Below, piece by piece: positions 7,550 through 15,832 of a stretch of DNA of 38,696 bases; within the stretch, counting starts at the first letter, position 1; each line of letters starts with the position of its first letter. The DNA comes from JADHLK01 sp038131695 (GTDB taxonomy: Bacteria > Pseudomonadota > Alphaproteobacteria > Puniceispirillales > Puniceispirillaceae). Position numbers and translations under genes: made by a program. Under the pieces are notes generated by a model that worked only from the letters and a program-made list of their open reading frames with translations, had not been told where the DNA came from and searched no databases. Location of the stretch: the NCBI GenBank assembly GCA_038131695.1, contig JAYPQA010000017.1:1-38696 (forward strand), written 5' to 3'.

Positions 7550-8787
7550 CCAGGCGCGTTGTTATCACCGGTCTTGGGATCGTCTCCTCTATCGGCAATA
7601 ATGCAGCCGAGGTCACGGACAGCCTGCGGCATGGCAAATCCGGCATTGTGGCCGCCCCGGACTATGCTGAGCTGGGCTTTCGCAGCCAGGTGAAGGGCGC
7701 GGTCAAGATGGATGTGGCCGACCATATCGACCGCAAGCAGATGCGCTTTATGGGTGAAGGGGCCGCCTATGCGGTTCTGGCCATGCAGCAGGCGGTCGCA
7801 GATGCCGGTCTGGAAGAGGCGGATATTTCCAACCCGCGCAGCGGTCTTATCGCCGGGTCTGGCGGGCCCTCCACGGCCAATATGCTGCAAGCCTTTGACA
7901 TCACGCGCGAGAAAGGCCCGAAACGGGTCGGCCCCTATATGGTGCCGCGCTGTATGTCCTCTACTGTATCGGCCTGTATCGCCACTTTTTTCCAGATAAA
8001 GGGGCTGAATTACTCGATCAGCTCAGCCTGTTCCACCTCGGCCCATTGCATTACCGCCGGGGCTGATGCGATTCGCTATGGGATGCAGGATATTGTCTTT
8101 GCCGGAGGCGGTGAGGAATTGCACTGGACGCTGTCTGTGCTGTTTGATGCGATGGGCGCGATGTCCTCTTCCTACAATGACACGCCGGAGCGGGCCAGCC
8201 GCGCCTATGATGCCAACCGGGACGGCTTCGTTATCGCAGGCGGCGGCGGAATGCTGGTGCTCGAAGATTATGAGCACGCCAAGGCGCGCGGTGCGAAAAT
8301 CTATGCTGAGATTGTCGGCTATGGGGCCAATTCAGACGGGCATGACATGGTGGCCCCATCCGGTGAGGGGGCGGTGCGCTGCATGGAGCTGGCGCTGGCC
8401 GGGTTTGATGGACAGGCGCTGACCGGCAAGGTGGATTATATCAATGCCCATGGCACCTCTACCCCGGTCGGCGATATCAAGGAGCTGGATGCGGTGCGCG
8501 AAGTGTTCGGGCCGCGCGGCTATCTGCCGGTGGTGGCCTCAACCAAATCGCTGACCGGCCATTCGCTGGGGGCAACCGGGGTGCAAGAAGCCATCTATAC
8601 GCTGTTGATGATGCAAGGGGGCTTTATCGCCGGCTCAGCCAATATCGAAACGCCAGACCCGGCGATCGGTGATATTCCGATCCCGCAAGCCTGCATGGAT
8701 GGCGCGGGGATCGATCTGGCGCTGTCCAATTCCTTCGGCTTTGGCGGGACCAATGCCACGCTGGCGCTGGCCAGATGGCAGGATTAG
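7546..8787 (+). CDS. fabB: Beta-ketoacyl-ACP synthase I FabB
   Basis: Condenses malonyl-ACP with acyl-ACP and is needed to elongate the cis-3 unsaturated intermediate made by FabA. 413 aa thiolase fold. Catalytic Cys162 sits in SSACSTSAHC (159-168); the two catalytic histidines are His302 in NAHGTST and His339 in KSLTGHSLGATG, with Lys334 in the latter. The C-terminal NSFGFGGTNATL glycine-rich loop is intact. The start overlaps the fabA stop (ATGA), so the two are translationally coupled, as in most fabAB operons. Confidence 0.97.
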   Translation: MTRRVVITGLGIVSSIGNNAAEVTDSLRHGKSGIVAAPDYAELGFRSQVKGAVKMDVADHIDRKQMRFMGEGAAYAVLAMQQAVADAGLEEADISNPRSGLIAGSGGPSTANMLQAFDITREKGPKRVGPYMVPRCMSSTVSACIATFFQIKGLNYSISSACSTSAHCITAGADAIRYGMQDIVFAGGGEELHWTLSVLFDAMGAMSSSYNDTPERASRAYDANRDGFVIAGGGGMLVLEDYEHAKARGAKIYAEIVGYGANSDGHDMVAPSGEGAVRCMELALAGFDGQALTGKVDYINAHGTSTPVGDIKELDAVREVFGPRGYLPVVASTKSLTGHSLGATGVQEAIYTLLMMQGGFIAGSANIETPDPAIGDIPIPQACMDGAGIDLALSNSFGFGGTNATLALARWQD

Positions 8788-8799
8788 ACAGGCCAGCGC

Positions 8800-9578
8800 A
8801 TGGGCATTCTAACTGGCAAGAACGGGCTGATTATCGGGGTCGCCAATGAACGATCGGCGGCCTGGGGATTGCCCGGGCAGCGCATCAGCATGGGGCAAAT
8901 CTGGCCTTCAGCTATCAGATGGAGGCGTTCAAAAAACGGCTGGAGCCGCTGGCCGGGCAAGTTGGCTCGGATATTTTGCTGGCTTGCGATCTGGCAGAGG
9001 AGGGCGCAGCAGACACGCTGATAGCCGATCTCGGCCAGCATTGGGACCGGCTGGATTTTATCGTTCATGCGGTGGGTTTTTCTGACAAGGCGGAGCTGAA
9101 AGGCCCCTATTTCGATACCAGCCGCGCCAATTTTGAACAGACCCTGCTGATCTCGGCCTTTTCGCTGACCGAGCTGGCCCGCGCCGCTGTGCCGATGATG
9201 CCGGGCGGCGGGGCGATCCTGACCTTGAGCTATCTGGGCGGGGTGCGGACCACGCCGAATTATAATGTGATGGGGGTGGCCAAGGCCGCGCTGGAAGCTT
9301 CGGTGCGCTATCTGGCGGTGGATTTGGGCAGGCGGAATATTCGGGTGAATACGCTGTCTGCCGGGCCGATGAAGACGCTGGCCGGGGCCGCTATCAGCGG
9401 CGCGCGCCATGTGTTCCGCCACAGTGAGGAGCAGGCCCCGCTGGGCCGCAACCCCGATATTGACGAGGTCGGCAAGGCGGCTGTCTATCTGGTCTCTGAT
9501 CTGGCCTCCGGGGTGACCGGCGAAACCCATTACGCCGATGGCGGCTATCACCATATCGGCGTACCCAAGGAGGGATGA
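8800..9578 (+). CDS. fabI: Enoyl-ACP reductase FabI, one frameshift
   Basis: NADH-dependent enoyl-ACP reductase, last step of the elongation cycle and the target of triclosan-type inhibitors. The first about 23 residues (LTGKNGLIIGVANERSAAWG, nucleotide-binding loop) lie in one frame; IARAAHQHGANLAFSYQMEAF onward lie in another. A missing base next to the G run at 8864-8867 accounts for the shift and restores a protein of about 260 aa, family-typical. Downstream are FIVHAVGFSDK, the first active-site Tyr in SYLGG, YNVMGVAK with catalytic Tyr and Lys, and the NTLSAGPMKTLA substrate loop. It follows fabB by 12 bp. Because FabI is normally essential, the frameshift is more likely a sequence error than a loss. 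Confidence 0.9.
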
Positions 9579-9590
9579 GCCGGGAGAAGC

Positions 9591-10217
9591 TCAGGCGCGG
9601 CCGCTGAGCAATTTGCGGCGGGCCTCATAGAGGCGTTTATTGTCTGAATTATATTCCTGTTTCAGATCGCATGGCAAATCATAGACATCCACCAGCTCAA
9701 AACAGGCCGGCCAATAGCTGTTACCCTGTCTCTCTATTTCAAAGCCAACCGCCAGATGGATGGACTCGCGGGTGATTTTCGGATCCTCGGCCGGGGAGAG
9801 GTAAAAGCTGCGCTGGGTGGTATATTTGTTTTTCCCTGCATAGGTTTTGATTTCCAGATAAAACGCGGTGCCCTGATGAGACGCATTTCCAGGCCCAGAT
9901 TCAATCCCGGGCCAGCTGACATCCAAATCCGGATAGCCGGTAGATTTGCCGCCGCCGCTTTTGGTGCGCGGGGCGCGGGCCTGAAAGCCGCTGCTATTCA
10001 GCGCATCGCGGACAAAAGGCTCCATATCATTGCCGACCTCATTGGGGCGCGGGCGGATGATGGGGCGGGCCGCAACGGTTCGGCAGACCAGCTCAAAAGC
10101 CGGTTTCAGAGCGGCCAGCAAGGCGGGCCGTCCGGCCTCTGGCAGCGGCAAAACGCGGAAGCCATAAAGCTGTTCAATAACCTGGTAAAAAGGCAGACTG
10201 GTCTTCATAACACTCAC
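9591..10217 (-). CDS. Putative type II restriction endonuclease, PD-(D/E)XK fold
   Basis: 208-aa protein (GTG start 10217; ATG at 10208 gives 205 aa) immediately downstream of a DNA methyltransferase gene. The segment TGYPDLDV (93-100), followed about 20 residues later by FYLEIKTYAG (119-128), fits the PD-(D/E)XK nuclease core: Asp97 with Glu122 and Lys124, and acidic residues at 60 and 66 on the helix before. Pairing with the methyltransferase supports a restriction role. Specificity cannot be read from the sequence and I do not recognise a named isoschizomer family. Parts of the gene are more AT-rich than its neighbours (50% GC for 9661-9720). Its end converges on fabI with only 12 bp between the two stop codons. 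Confidence 0.75.
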   Translation of the reverse strand: MSVMKTSLPFYQVIEQLYGFRVLPLPEAGRPALLAALKPAFELVCRTVAARPIIRPRPNEVGNDMEPFVRDALNSSGFQARAPRTKSGGGKSTGYPDLDVSWPGIESGPGNASHQGTAFYLEIKTYAGKNKYTTQRSFYLSPAEDPKITRESIHLAVGFEIERQGNSYWPACFELVDVYDLPCDLKQEYNSDNKRLYEARRKLLSGRA

Positions 10218-11436
10218 TCAATTTGATTTGCGGAAAATCACGATCCGGTTGGAATTGGTGCCCTTGCTGTTATTGGACACGCCCCAGCAATTCGCTGTCT
10301 TGGTAAAATCCTGCTGATTGACCATCACCGCCAGCACCTCCAGCGGCAGGTTTAGGGCGGCCTCTATCACCGCCTCTTCCAACAGGATTTTGCCGCCCCG
10401 CACCTCTCCTACCTCAAAGGCGACATGACCGCCGGGCCGGGTGATGCGGGCCAGCTCAGCCAGGGTGCGCCGGATAAAAGCCTGCCAATCTTCCAGTTTC
10501 TTGTAATGCGATATGTCAACAGAATCCGGTTCGATACCGGCGAACCAGCAGCGCAGCCAATTATCAGCCTGATAATCCACCACATCCAGAAAAGGGCGGC
10601 GAGGTCACGGTGAGCGCGATGCTGTTATCGGCGATTTCAGGCGTCTGATCAGCCGGACCGCAATACAGATACATATCATTTTCCGGCACGCAGCCATTTT
10701 TCAGCAGCTGGCGCGATTTTTTCAGAATCAGCGCAGGCACATCGCGTCTGGGTGGTATCTGCTTGCGTTTTTCATTGATAATCGCCTGTCGCTTGACCGA
10801 GACGGCCTGATTGGGCGGCAAGGTATAGACAGAAAAAAACCCGGATGAATGGCCGGTCAGCCGGTTAATCGCCACCATTTGAATCCATCTGTCCACATCA
10901 TCCATCTGGCCGCTGGCCTGTCTGTCCAGCAGCCAGCCGCGCAACCCTTCCAAATCAGCCAGCGTCTCCGGATGGTAGAAGACCAGCAAATCCTCGCGCC
11001 GGGCCGGGCCAAACCGGCCAAAGGGGATCTCGGCCAGCCGTGCCTGAATAGCGGCCAAATCTATCTGTTTCAGGCGCGGGCCTGCCAGATTAAGGCTGAG
11101 CGGGTTGCAATCATTGCCCAGCGGCACACGCCCTGCCAAAGCGGCCTCTATCACGGTTGTGCCGCGCCCCATAAAGGGATCATAGACCCGGTCCCCCGGC
11201 CCGGTCAGACGATCGATAAAAAAACGCGGCAGCTGCGGCTTGAAACAGGCCCGATAGCTCACCTCATGCAGATTGCTGGCCTGGCGCTGGCGGGCGGTCC
11301 AGAACTCATTGATGAAATAGGGAAGGCCCCGGTGTTTTTCAAACAGGCTGCGGCTGCCAAAATCATCAAATTCGGCCAGCAAATCGCAAAAATCCATAGG
11401 CTTGCTGTGAGGAAAGGGAAGGGCTGGCTGATTCAT
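10218..11436 (-). CDS. Type II DNA methyltransferase (probably N4-cytosine or N6-adenine), one frameshift
   Basis: SAM-dependent DNA amino-methyltransferase. The first frame has the SAM-binding motif DPFMGRGTT (86-94) followed by GNDCNPLS, then about 170 residues that probably hold the target-recognition region, then the catalytic TSPPF (278-282). The second frame continues LDVVDYQADNWLRCWF, then ITRPGGHVAFEVGE and the C-terminus GTNSNRIVIFRK. They join at the A4 run 10590-10593 (plus strand): removing one base gives TSPPFLDVVDY and a 405-aa protein. An SPPF catalytic motif favours N4-cytosine methylation but does not exclude N6-adenine. The nuclease gene begins directly after the stop. A host with an active nuclease needs this enzyme, so the shift is probably a sequence error. 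No controller gene is seen. Confidence 0.8.
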
Positions 11437-11563
11437 TTGCTTTTGCCGAAACTAAATAAGGGCCTTTCTTGTTCTTGGCCTGTTCGCCTATTCTGGGTGA
11501 ATTCTGCGCTTTGTAAAGGTTTTATTGGCGGGGCGCTGTCAAACCCCCCAAAACCGCTCCCAT

Positions 11564-11601
11564 AAAAAACCACCCCGGACAGTCTGGACCGGGGCGGTTT
11601 T
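11564..11601 (-). terminator. Intrinsic terminator downstream of pnp
   Basis: Arms AAAACCACCCCGG (11566-11578) and CCGGGGCGGTTTT (11589-11601) pair over 13 bp with one mismatch around a 10-base loop. On the minus strand the stem is followed directly by a T6 tract. It lies about 50 bp after the pnp stop and ahead of the R-M genes. Confidence 0.9.
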
Positions 11602-11652
11602 GCAGATTTCAAAAAGGGCGCGCCCTTGCGGGCAGGCTTTTGCGCTTCAGGC

Positions 11653-13761
11653 TTAGTCTTCCTTGCCTTCGAGGTCAGCCCCATTTTCCTGATCGACCCG
11701 CTTCATGGACAATTTCACCTTGCCGCGGTCGTCAAAGCCAATCACCTTGACCCAGACCATATCGCCTTCCTTGCAGACATCCGTGGTCTGGCCAACGCGC
11801 TCATTGCGCATCTCGGAGATATGGACCAGCCCGTCGCGGGGGCCGAGGAAATTGACAAAGGCGCCGAATTCCACAGTCTTGACGACCTTGCCCTGATAGA
11901 TTTCGCCCAGCTCCGGCTCAGCCGTGATTTCCTTGATCCGGCGATGGGCCGCATCTGAGGATTCCTGGGTGACCGCCGCGACCGAGACAGTGCCGTCATC
12001 TTCAATATCAATCTTTGCGCCGGTCTCTTCACAAATCTCGCGGATGACCTTGCCACCCGGGCCGATCAGCTCGCGGATTTTATCCACCGGAATTTTGATG
12101 GTAGAGATTTTCGGGGCTGTATCTGCCAGTGATTCACGCGCACTGGTCAGCGCCTTGGCCATCTCGCCCAGAATATGCAGGCGGCCATCCCGCGCCTGAT
12201 CCAGCGCGATTTTCATAATCTCAGGCGTGATAGAGGTGATTTTGATATCCATCTGCAACGAGGTAATCCCCGTCTCAGTACCGGCAACCTTGAAGTCCAT
12301 ATCGCCCAGATGATCCTCATCACCCAGAATATCGGACAGCACGGCGAACTCATCCCCTTCCTTAATCAGCCCCATCGCGATACCGGCCACCGGGCGCGCC
12401 AGCGGCACCCCGGCATCCATCATGGAAAGCGATGTCCCGCATACTGTGGCCATAGAGGAAGAGCCGTTTGATTCGGTAACTTCCGAGACCGTCCGCAGGG
12501 TATAGGGAAAGGCTTCCTTGGTCGGCAGAACCGGATTGATCGCCCGCCAGGCCAGCTTGCCATGCCCCACCTCGCGGCGGCCGGGCGTGCCCATGCGGCC
12601 TGCCTCACCCACGGAATAGGGCGGGAAATTGTAATGCAGCATGAAGCGCGAGCGATATTCCCCGTCCAGCGCATCCACAATCTGCTCATCCTGGCCCGTG
12701 CCAAGCGTGGTTACGCACAAGGCCTGTGTCTCACCGCGGGTGAACAGGGCCGAGCCATGCGTGCGGGGCAGGAAGCCAACTTCTGCCACAATCGGGCGCA
12801 CCGTTTTGGTGTCGCGCCCGTCAATACGGGTGCCGGTCTTCAGAATGGCAGAGCGCACAACATCTGACTCCAGCTCTTTCATCAGCCCGCCAACCAGCAC
12901 CGCATCAGCATCCTCACCGGCTTTTTCCAGCGCCTCTGCCTTCACCTCAGAGAGCGCGTCCTGACGGCTGGTCTTGTCCTTGATGGCATAGCCGGCTTCC
13001 ACTTTTTTGCGCAGGCCAGAAACCGTCTTGCGCAGGGCCGCCGCTTCCGGGGCCTCTTCAGGCAGATCGCGCGGCTCCTTGGCAGCCGCTTCCGCCAGCG
13101 AGATAATCGCCTCAATAACCGGCTGCATCTGCTCATGGCCGAAAGTGACCGCGCCCAGCATAATGTCCTCAGACAGCTCAGAGGCTTCTGATTCCACCAT
13201 CAGCACCCCTTCTGCCGTACCGGCCAGAATCAGGTCCAGCTGGCTGTCTGCCATCTCGCTGCGGGTTGGGTTCAGAATATAATTGCCATCCTTCCAGCCG
13301 ATACGCGCCCCGGCAATCGGGCCGAAAAACGGCACGCCGGAAATGGTCAGGGCTGCCGACGCGCCGACCATTGCCACAATATCCGGGTTATTTTCCAGAT
13401 CATGTGACAGCACAGTGCAGACAATTTGCGTCTCGCATTTGAAGCCTTTCGGGAAGAGCGGGCGAATAGGCCGGTCAATCAGGCGGCTGGTCAGGGTTTC
13501 ATTCTCCGACGGGCGGCCTTCACGCTTGAAAAAGCCGCCTGGGATCTTGCCAGCTGCAAAAGCTTTTTCCTGATAATTCACGGTCAGCGGAAAGAAATCC
13601 TGGCCCGGGCGGGCGGTCTTGGCGGCAACCGCGGTGCAGAGCACGCTGGTCTCTCCCATGGTGGCCATGACGGCCCCATCTGCCTGACGGGCGACCTTGC
13701 CGGTTTCCAGTATCAGCGTCTTGTCGCCCCAGCTGATTTCCTTGCGATATATTTCGAACAT
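11653..13761 (-). CDS. pnp: Polynucleotide phosphorylase
   Basis: Phosphorolytic 3'-to-5' exoribonuclease, a trimeric component of RNA decay. 702 aa in the usual order: first RNase PH domain (about 1-230), helical linker, second RNase PH domain (about 310-540) with FTRGETQALC and the metal-binding DILGDEDHLGDMDFK, then a KH domain (IRELIGPGGKVIREICEETG) and an S1 domain (GEIYQGKVVKTVEFGAFVNF) with an acidic tail. GGAGAG lies just before ATG 13761. The gene is separated from rpsO by a terminator and by about 340 bp with two hairpins, so it probably has its own promoter and a structured leader. Confidence 0.98.
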   Translation of the reverse strand: MFEIYRKEISWGDKTLILETGKVARQADGAVMATMGETSVLCTAVAAKTARPGQDFFPLTVNYQEKAFAAGKIPGGFFKREGRPSENETLTSRLIDRPIRPLFPKGFKCETQIVCTVLSHDLENNPDIVAMVGASAALTISGVPFFGPIAGARIGWKDGNYILNPTRSEMADSQLDLILAGTAEGVLMVESEASELSEDIMLGAVTFGHEQMQPVIEAIISLAEAAAKEPRDLPEEAPEAAALRKTVSGLRKKVEAGYAIKDKTSRQDALSEVKAEALEKAGEDADAVLVGGLMKELESDVVRSAILKTGTRIDGRDTKTVRPIVAEVGFLPRTHGSALFTRGETQALCVTTLGTGQDEQIVDALDGEYRSRFMLHYNFPPYSVGEAGRMGTPGRREVGHGKLAWRAINPVLPTKEAFPYTLRTVSEVTESNGSSSMATVCGTSLSMMDAGVPLARPVAGIAMGLIKEGDEFAVLSDILGDEDHLGDMDFKVAGTETGITSLQMDIKITSITPEIMKIALDQARDGRLHILGEMAKALTSARESLADTAPKISTIKIPVDKIRELIGPGGKVIREICEETGAKIDIEDDGTVSVAAVTQESSDAAHRRIKEITAEPELGEIYQGKVVKTVEFGAFVNFLGPRDGLVHISEMRNERVGQTTDVCKEGDMVWVKVIGFDDRGKVKLSMKRVDQENGADLEGKED

Positions 13762-14100
13762 TCATCTCTCCGTTCTTGTTTGACAGCCGCCTGTGGTTGG
13801 TTTTCCTGTCTGGTTTTCCCAGAATGTATTTTCCCAGAATGCAATGGCAGGCCGCCAGCCTTGTCGGTGGCTGGGCCGCTATCCGTTAAGAGGACAGGCT
13901 GTATGGAAAGGGGGGAAATATGTTCGATAGGCTGGCCTGATGCCTGCCTGTTGAATGACATCCCTGTCCGGTCATTCAGCTTGCCTGCCAACTCTGGCAG
14001 GCCTGTGCCTCATTCATCCTAGTTTGCGGCTTTCCTTGGTTTTCTCTTTTCTTCTTTCATCTGCCGAGGGATATGACACGGCCCAGCCTTATTTGCAAAC
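13762..14100 (-). promoter_or_regulatory. Structured leader/promoter region of pnp
   Basis: Non-coding gap with two adjacent perfect hairpins: TGAATGAC/GTCATTCA at 13952-13959 and 13971-13978 (8-bp stem, 11-base loop), and CCTGCCA/TGGCAGG at 13984-13990 and 13995-14001 (7-bp stem, ACTC loop). A 13-bp direct repeat lies at 13814-13841. In enteric bacteria the pnp leader hairpin is cut by RNase III for autoregulation; a similar role here is inference. No confident -35/-10 pair was found. Confidence 0.5.
13814..13841. repeat. Direct repeat, 15-bp period, in the pnp leader
   Basis: TTTTCCCAGAATG occurs at 13814-13826 and again at 13829-13841, identical, with two bases between copies. Confidence 0.85.
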
Positions 14101-14136
14101 AAAAAAGCTGCCTCGCCAGCATCGGCAGACAGCTTT
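14101..14136 (-). terminator. Intrinsic terminator downstream of rpsO
   Basis: On the minus strand AAAGCTGTCTGCC pairs with GGCAGCTTT (two-base bulge) around a short loop and runs into a T6 tract (A6 at 14101-14106 on the plus strand). It lies 28 bp after the rpsO stop and separates rpsO from pnp, which are cotranscribed in many bacteria. Confidence 0.85.
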
Positions 14137-14163
14137 GTTGCAAAAATATCTGGCGGGCCTGTC

Positions 14164-14433
14164 CTAGCGACGCAGGCCCAGCTTGCCAATCAGGTCTTTA
14201 TAGGCCTGTTCATTGCGACGCTTGATATAATCCAGCAAATGGCGGCGTTGGCCCACCATGGTCACCAGACCGCGGCGCGAGGCAAAGTCCTTTTTATGGG
14301 TTTTCATATGCTCAGTCAGATTATTGATCCGCTCGGTCAAAATCGCGACCTGCACCGCAGAAGACCCGGAATCCTTGTCACTGGCACCGAATTCGCCGAT
14401 CAGCTCAGCGGTGCGTTCCTTGGTAATCGACAT
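14164..14433 (-). CDS. rpsO: 30S ribosomal protein S15
   Basis: Primary 16S rRNA-binding protein of the central domain of the small subunit. MSITKERTAELIGEFG, then VQVAILTERINNLTEHMKTHKKD, FASRRGLVTMVGQRRHLLDYIKR and the end IGKLGLRR match S15 along its whole length. The start is the fifth in-frame Met codon (14433): it gives the standard 89 aa and leaves GGAG six bases upstream, whereas the upstream ATG codons overlap that ribosome-binding site. The gene follows truB by 18 bp. Confidence 0.98.
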   Translation of the reverse strand: MSITKERTAELIGEFGASDKDSGSSAVQVAILTERINNLTEHMKTHKKDFASRRGLVTMVGQRRHLLDYIKRRNEQAYKDLIGKLGLRR

Positions 14434-14451
14434 CATCATCTCCATTCTTAA

Positions 14452-15381
14452 TCAGTTATCGATATTGAAGACCCGCATCGGCACCCAATGCCCGTCTTTG
14501 GGCTGAATAAGGGCGACCGGTTGACCCGCCAGCACGGCGACCGCCGGGCCCGCTTCTCCGGCCAGAGCCTCTTTACCAGACAGACCCTGACCAAATCGCA
14601 GCCTTTGCGCTTCTTCTTGTGTGACAGCCAGAGCCGGGATGTCGTCCAGCACGGCCAGCACAGGCATCACGCATTGTGATGCGGCGGCACTCTGCCCCAT
14701 TTTTTCCAATAAATCCAGCGAAATCGCATCTTCTATCTGAAATTTACCCACCTGCAAGCGGCGCAGGCCGGTTACATGGGCGGCACTGCCCAGCGCGCGG
14801 CCCAGATCGCGGGCCAGCGCCCGGATATAAACCCCCTTGCCGCACCGCACCTCAAACTCGGCTTCTTGCCCGTCTGCGCGCACCAGCTGCAGGGCCTTAA
14901 CCTCTACCGTGCGGGCGGCCAGCTGCGGCAGCTCTTGCGGCGTATCACTCTGTCTGGCCAGATGATAGGCGCGCTGGCCAGCAATCTTGACAGCCGAATA
15001 GGCAGGCGGCGCTTGCTCAATAAATCCGGTAAATTGGCCCAATATGGCACGAATCGCCGCCTCTGCCGGTATCTGGTCAGAGCGGCGGGTAACAGAGCCT
15101 TCACGGTCATCCGTGCTGGTTTCCGCACCCCAGGTGAGGCTGAAGGAATAGGCCTTGCGGCTATCCATCGCATAGGAGACCGTTTTGGTGGCCTCTCCCA
15201 GGGCTATCGGCAACACGCCAGAGGCCAGCGGGTCCAGCGTGCCGCCATGCCCGGCCTTGCCCGCACCCAGCAGGCGTCGCACCCGTGCCACCGCCTGGGC
15301 TGAACTGATACCCTCCGGCTTGTCCAGATTAACCCAGCCATGCAGCCGACCAGCCTTTGGCGCATTCCGGCGGCGCGTCAT
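14452..15381 (-). CDS. truB: tRNA pseudouridine(55) synthase TruB
   Basis: Makes pseudouridine 55 in the T-loop of tRNAs. 309 aa. GWVNLDKPEGISSAQAV (15-31) and GHGGTLDPLASGVLP (44-58) hold the family signature with catalytic Asp50. GQFTGFIEQAPPAYSAVKIAGQRAY and VRCGKGVYIRALARDLG are further conserved blocks. The C-terminal region after about residue 235 is a PUA-like domain. The ATG overlaps the rbfA stop by 4 nt. Confidence 0.97.
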   Translation of the reverse strand: MTRRRNAPKAGRLHGWVNLDKPEGISSAQAVARVRRLLGAGKAGHGGTLDPLASGVLPIALGEATKTVSYAMDSRKAYSFSLTWGAETSTDDREGSVTRRSDQIPAEAAIRAILGQFTGFIEQAPPAYSAVKIAGQRAYHLARQSDTPQELPQLAARTVEVKALQLVRADGQEAEFEVRCGKGVYIRALARDLGRALGSAAHVTGLRRLQVGKFQIEDAISLDLLEKMGQSAAASQCVMPVLAVLDDIPALAVTQEEAQRLRFGQGLSGKEALAGEAGPAVAVLAGQPVALIQPKDGHWVPMRVFNIDN

Positions 15382-15776
15382 ATTTCTCCGGGACCGGTCG
15401 GCGGGCTGGCAATTTTCTGGAACAGCCGGCCCATCCGATCCGCAGTATCAAAACTGTCATCCAGCAGGAATTTCAGCCTCGGCATCCGGCGCAAATGCAC
15501 CCGCCCGGCGATCAGATGGCTGATTTTCGGGGCCAGATCATTCAGCAGGCTGAGCACCAGAACCGATTGCATTCCGCCCAGCGGCATCACGAAAACCCGC
15601 GCATTGGACAGGTCCGGGCTGACCGAGACCTCAGAGACTGTAATGGACAGGGATTGCAATTCCTCAACAAAGATTTCCTGACGCAGAAACAGGCCGGCCA
15701 GCGCGTGCCGCAATTCCTCACCAACCCGCAGCTGGCGGGTAGAGGGTGCTTTTGCTGTTTTTGACTTGCGCGTCAT
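15378..15776 (-). CDS. rbfA: Ribosome-binding factor A
   Basis: KH-fold 30S maturation factor needed for 16S 5'-end processing. 132 aa. RQLRVGEELRHALAGLFLR opens the fold, SITVSEVSVSPDLSNARVFVMPLGG is the central strand-helix region, and LRRMPRLKFLLDDSFDTADRM is the conserved C-terminal block. Coupled to truB by a 4-nt overlap and 56 bp after infB, the standard infB-rbfA-truB order. Confidence 0.96.
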   Translation of the reverse strand: MTRKSKTAKAPSTRQLRVGEELRHALAGLFLRQEIFVEELQSLSITVSEVSVSPDLSNARVFVMPLGGMQSVLVLSLLNDLAPKISHLIAGRVHLRRMPRLKFLLDDSFDTADRMGRLFQKIASPPTGPGEI

Positions 15777-15832
15777 CTTCTGAAGCCTGTCCTGCCCGAA
15801 CCCTGCAAACCGGTTTTCCAGCCATCAGCTGG

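Noticed and set aside
11510..11542. Minus-strand TTGACA at 11537-11542 as promoter for the R-M genes
   Set aside because: A good -35 but no acceptable -10 at 16-18 bp; not strong enough to annotate.
13426..14022. Plus-strand open frame over the pnp start and leader
   Set aside because: It mostly shadows pnp and its tail lies in the non-coding leader; no family resemblance and no ribosome-binding site.
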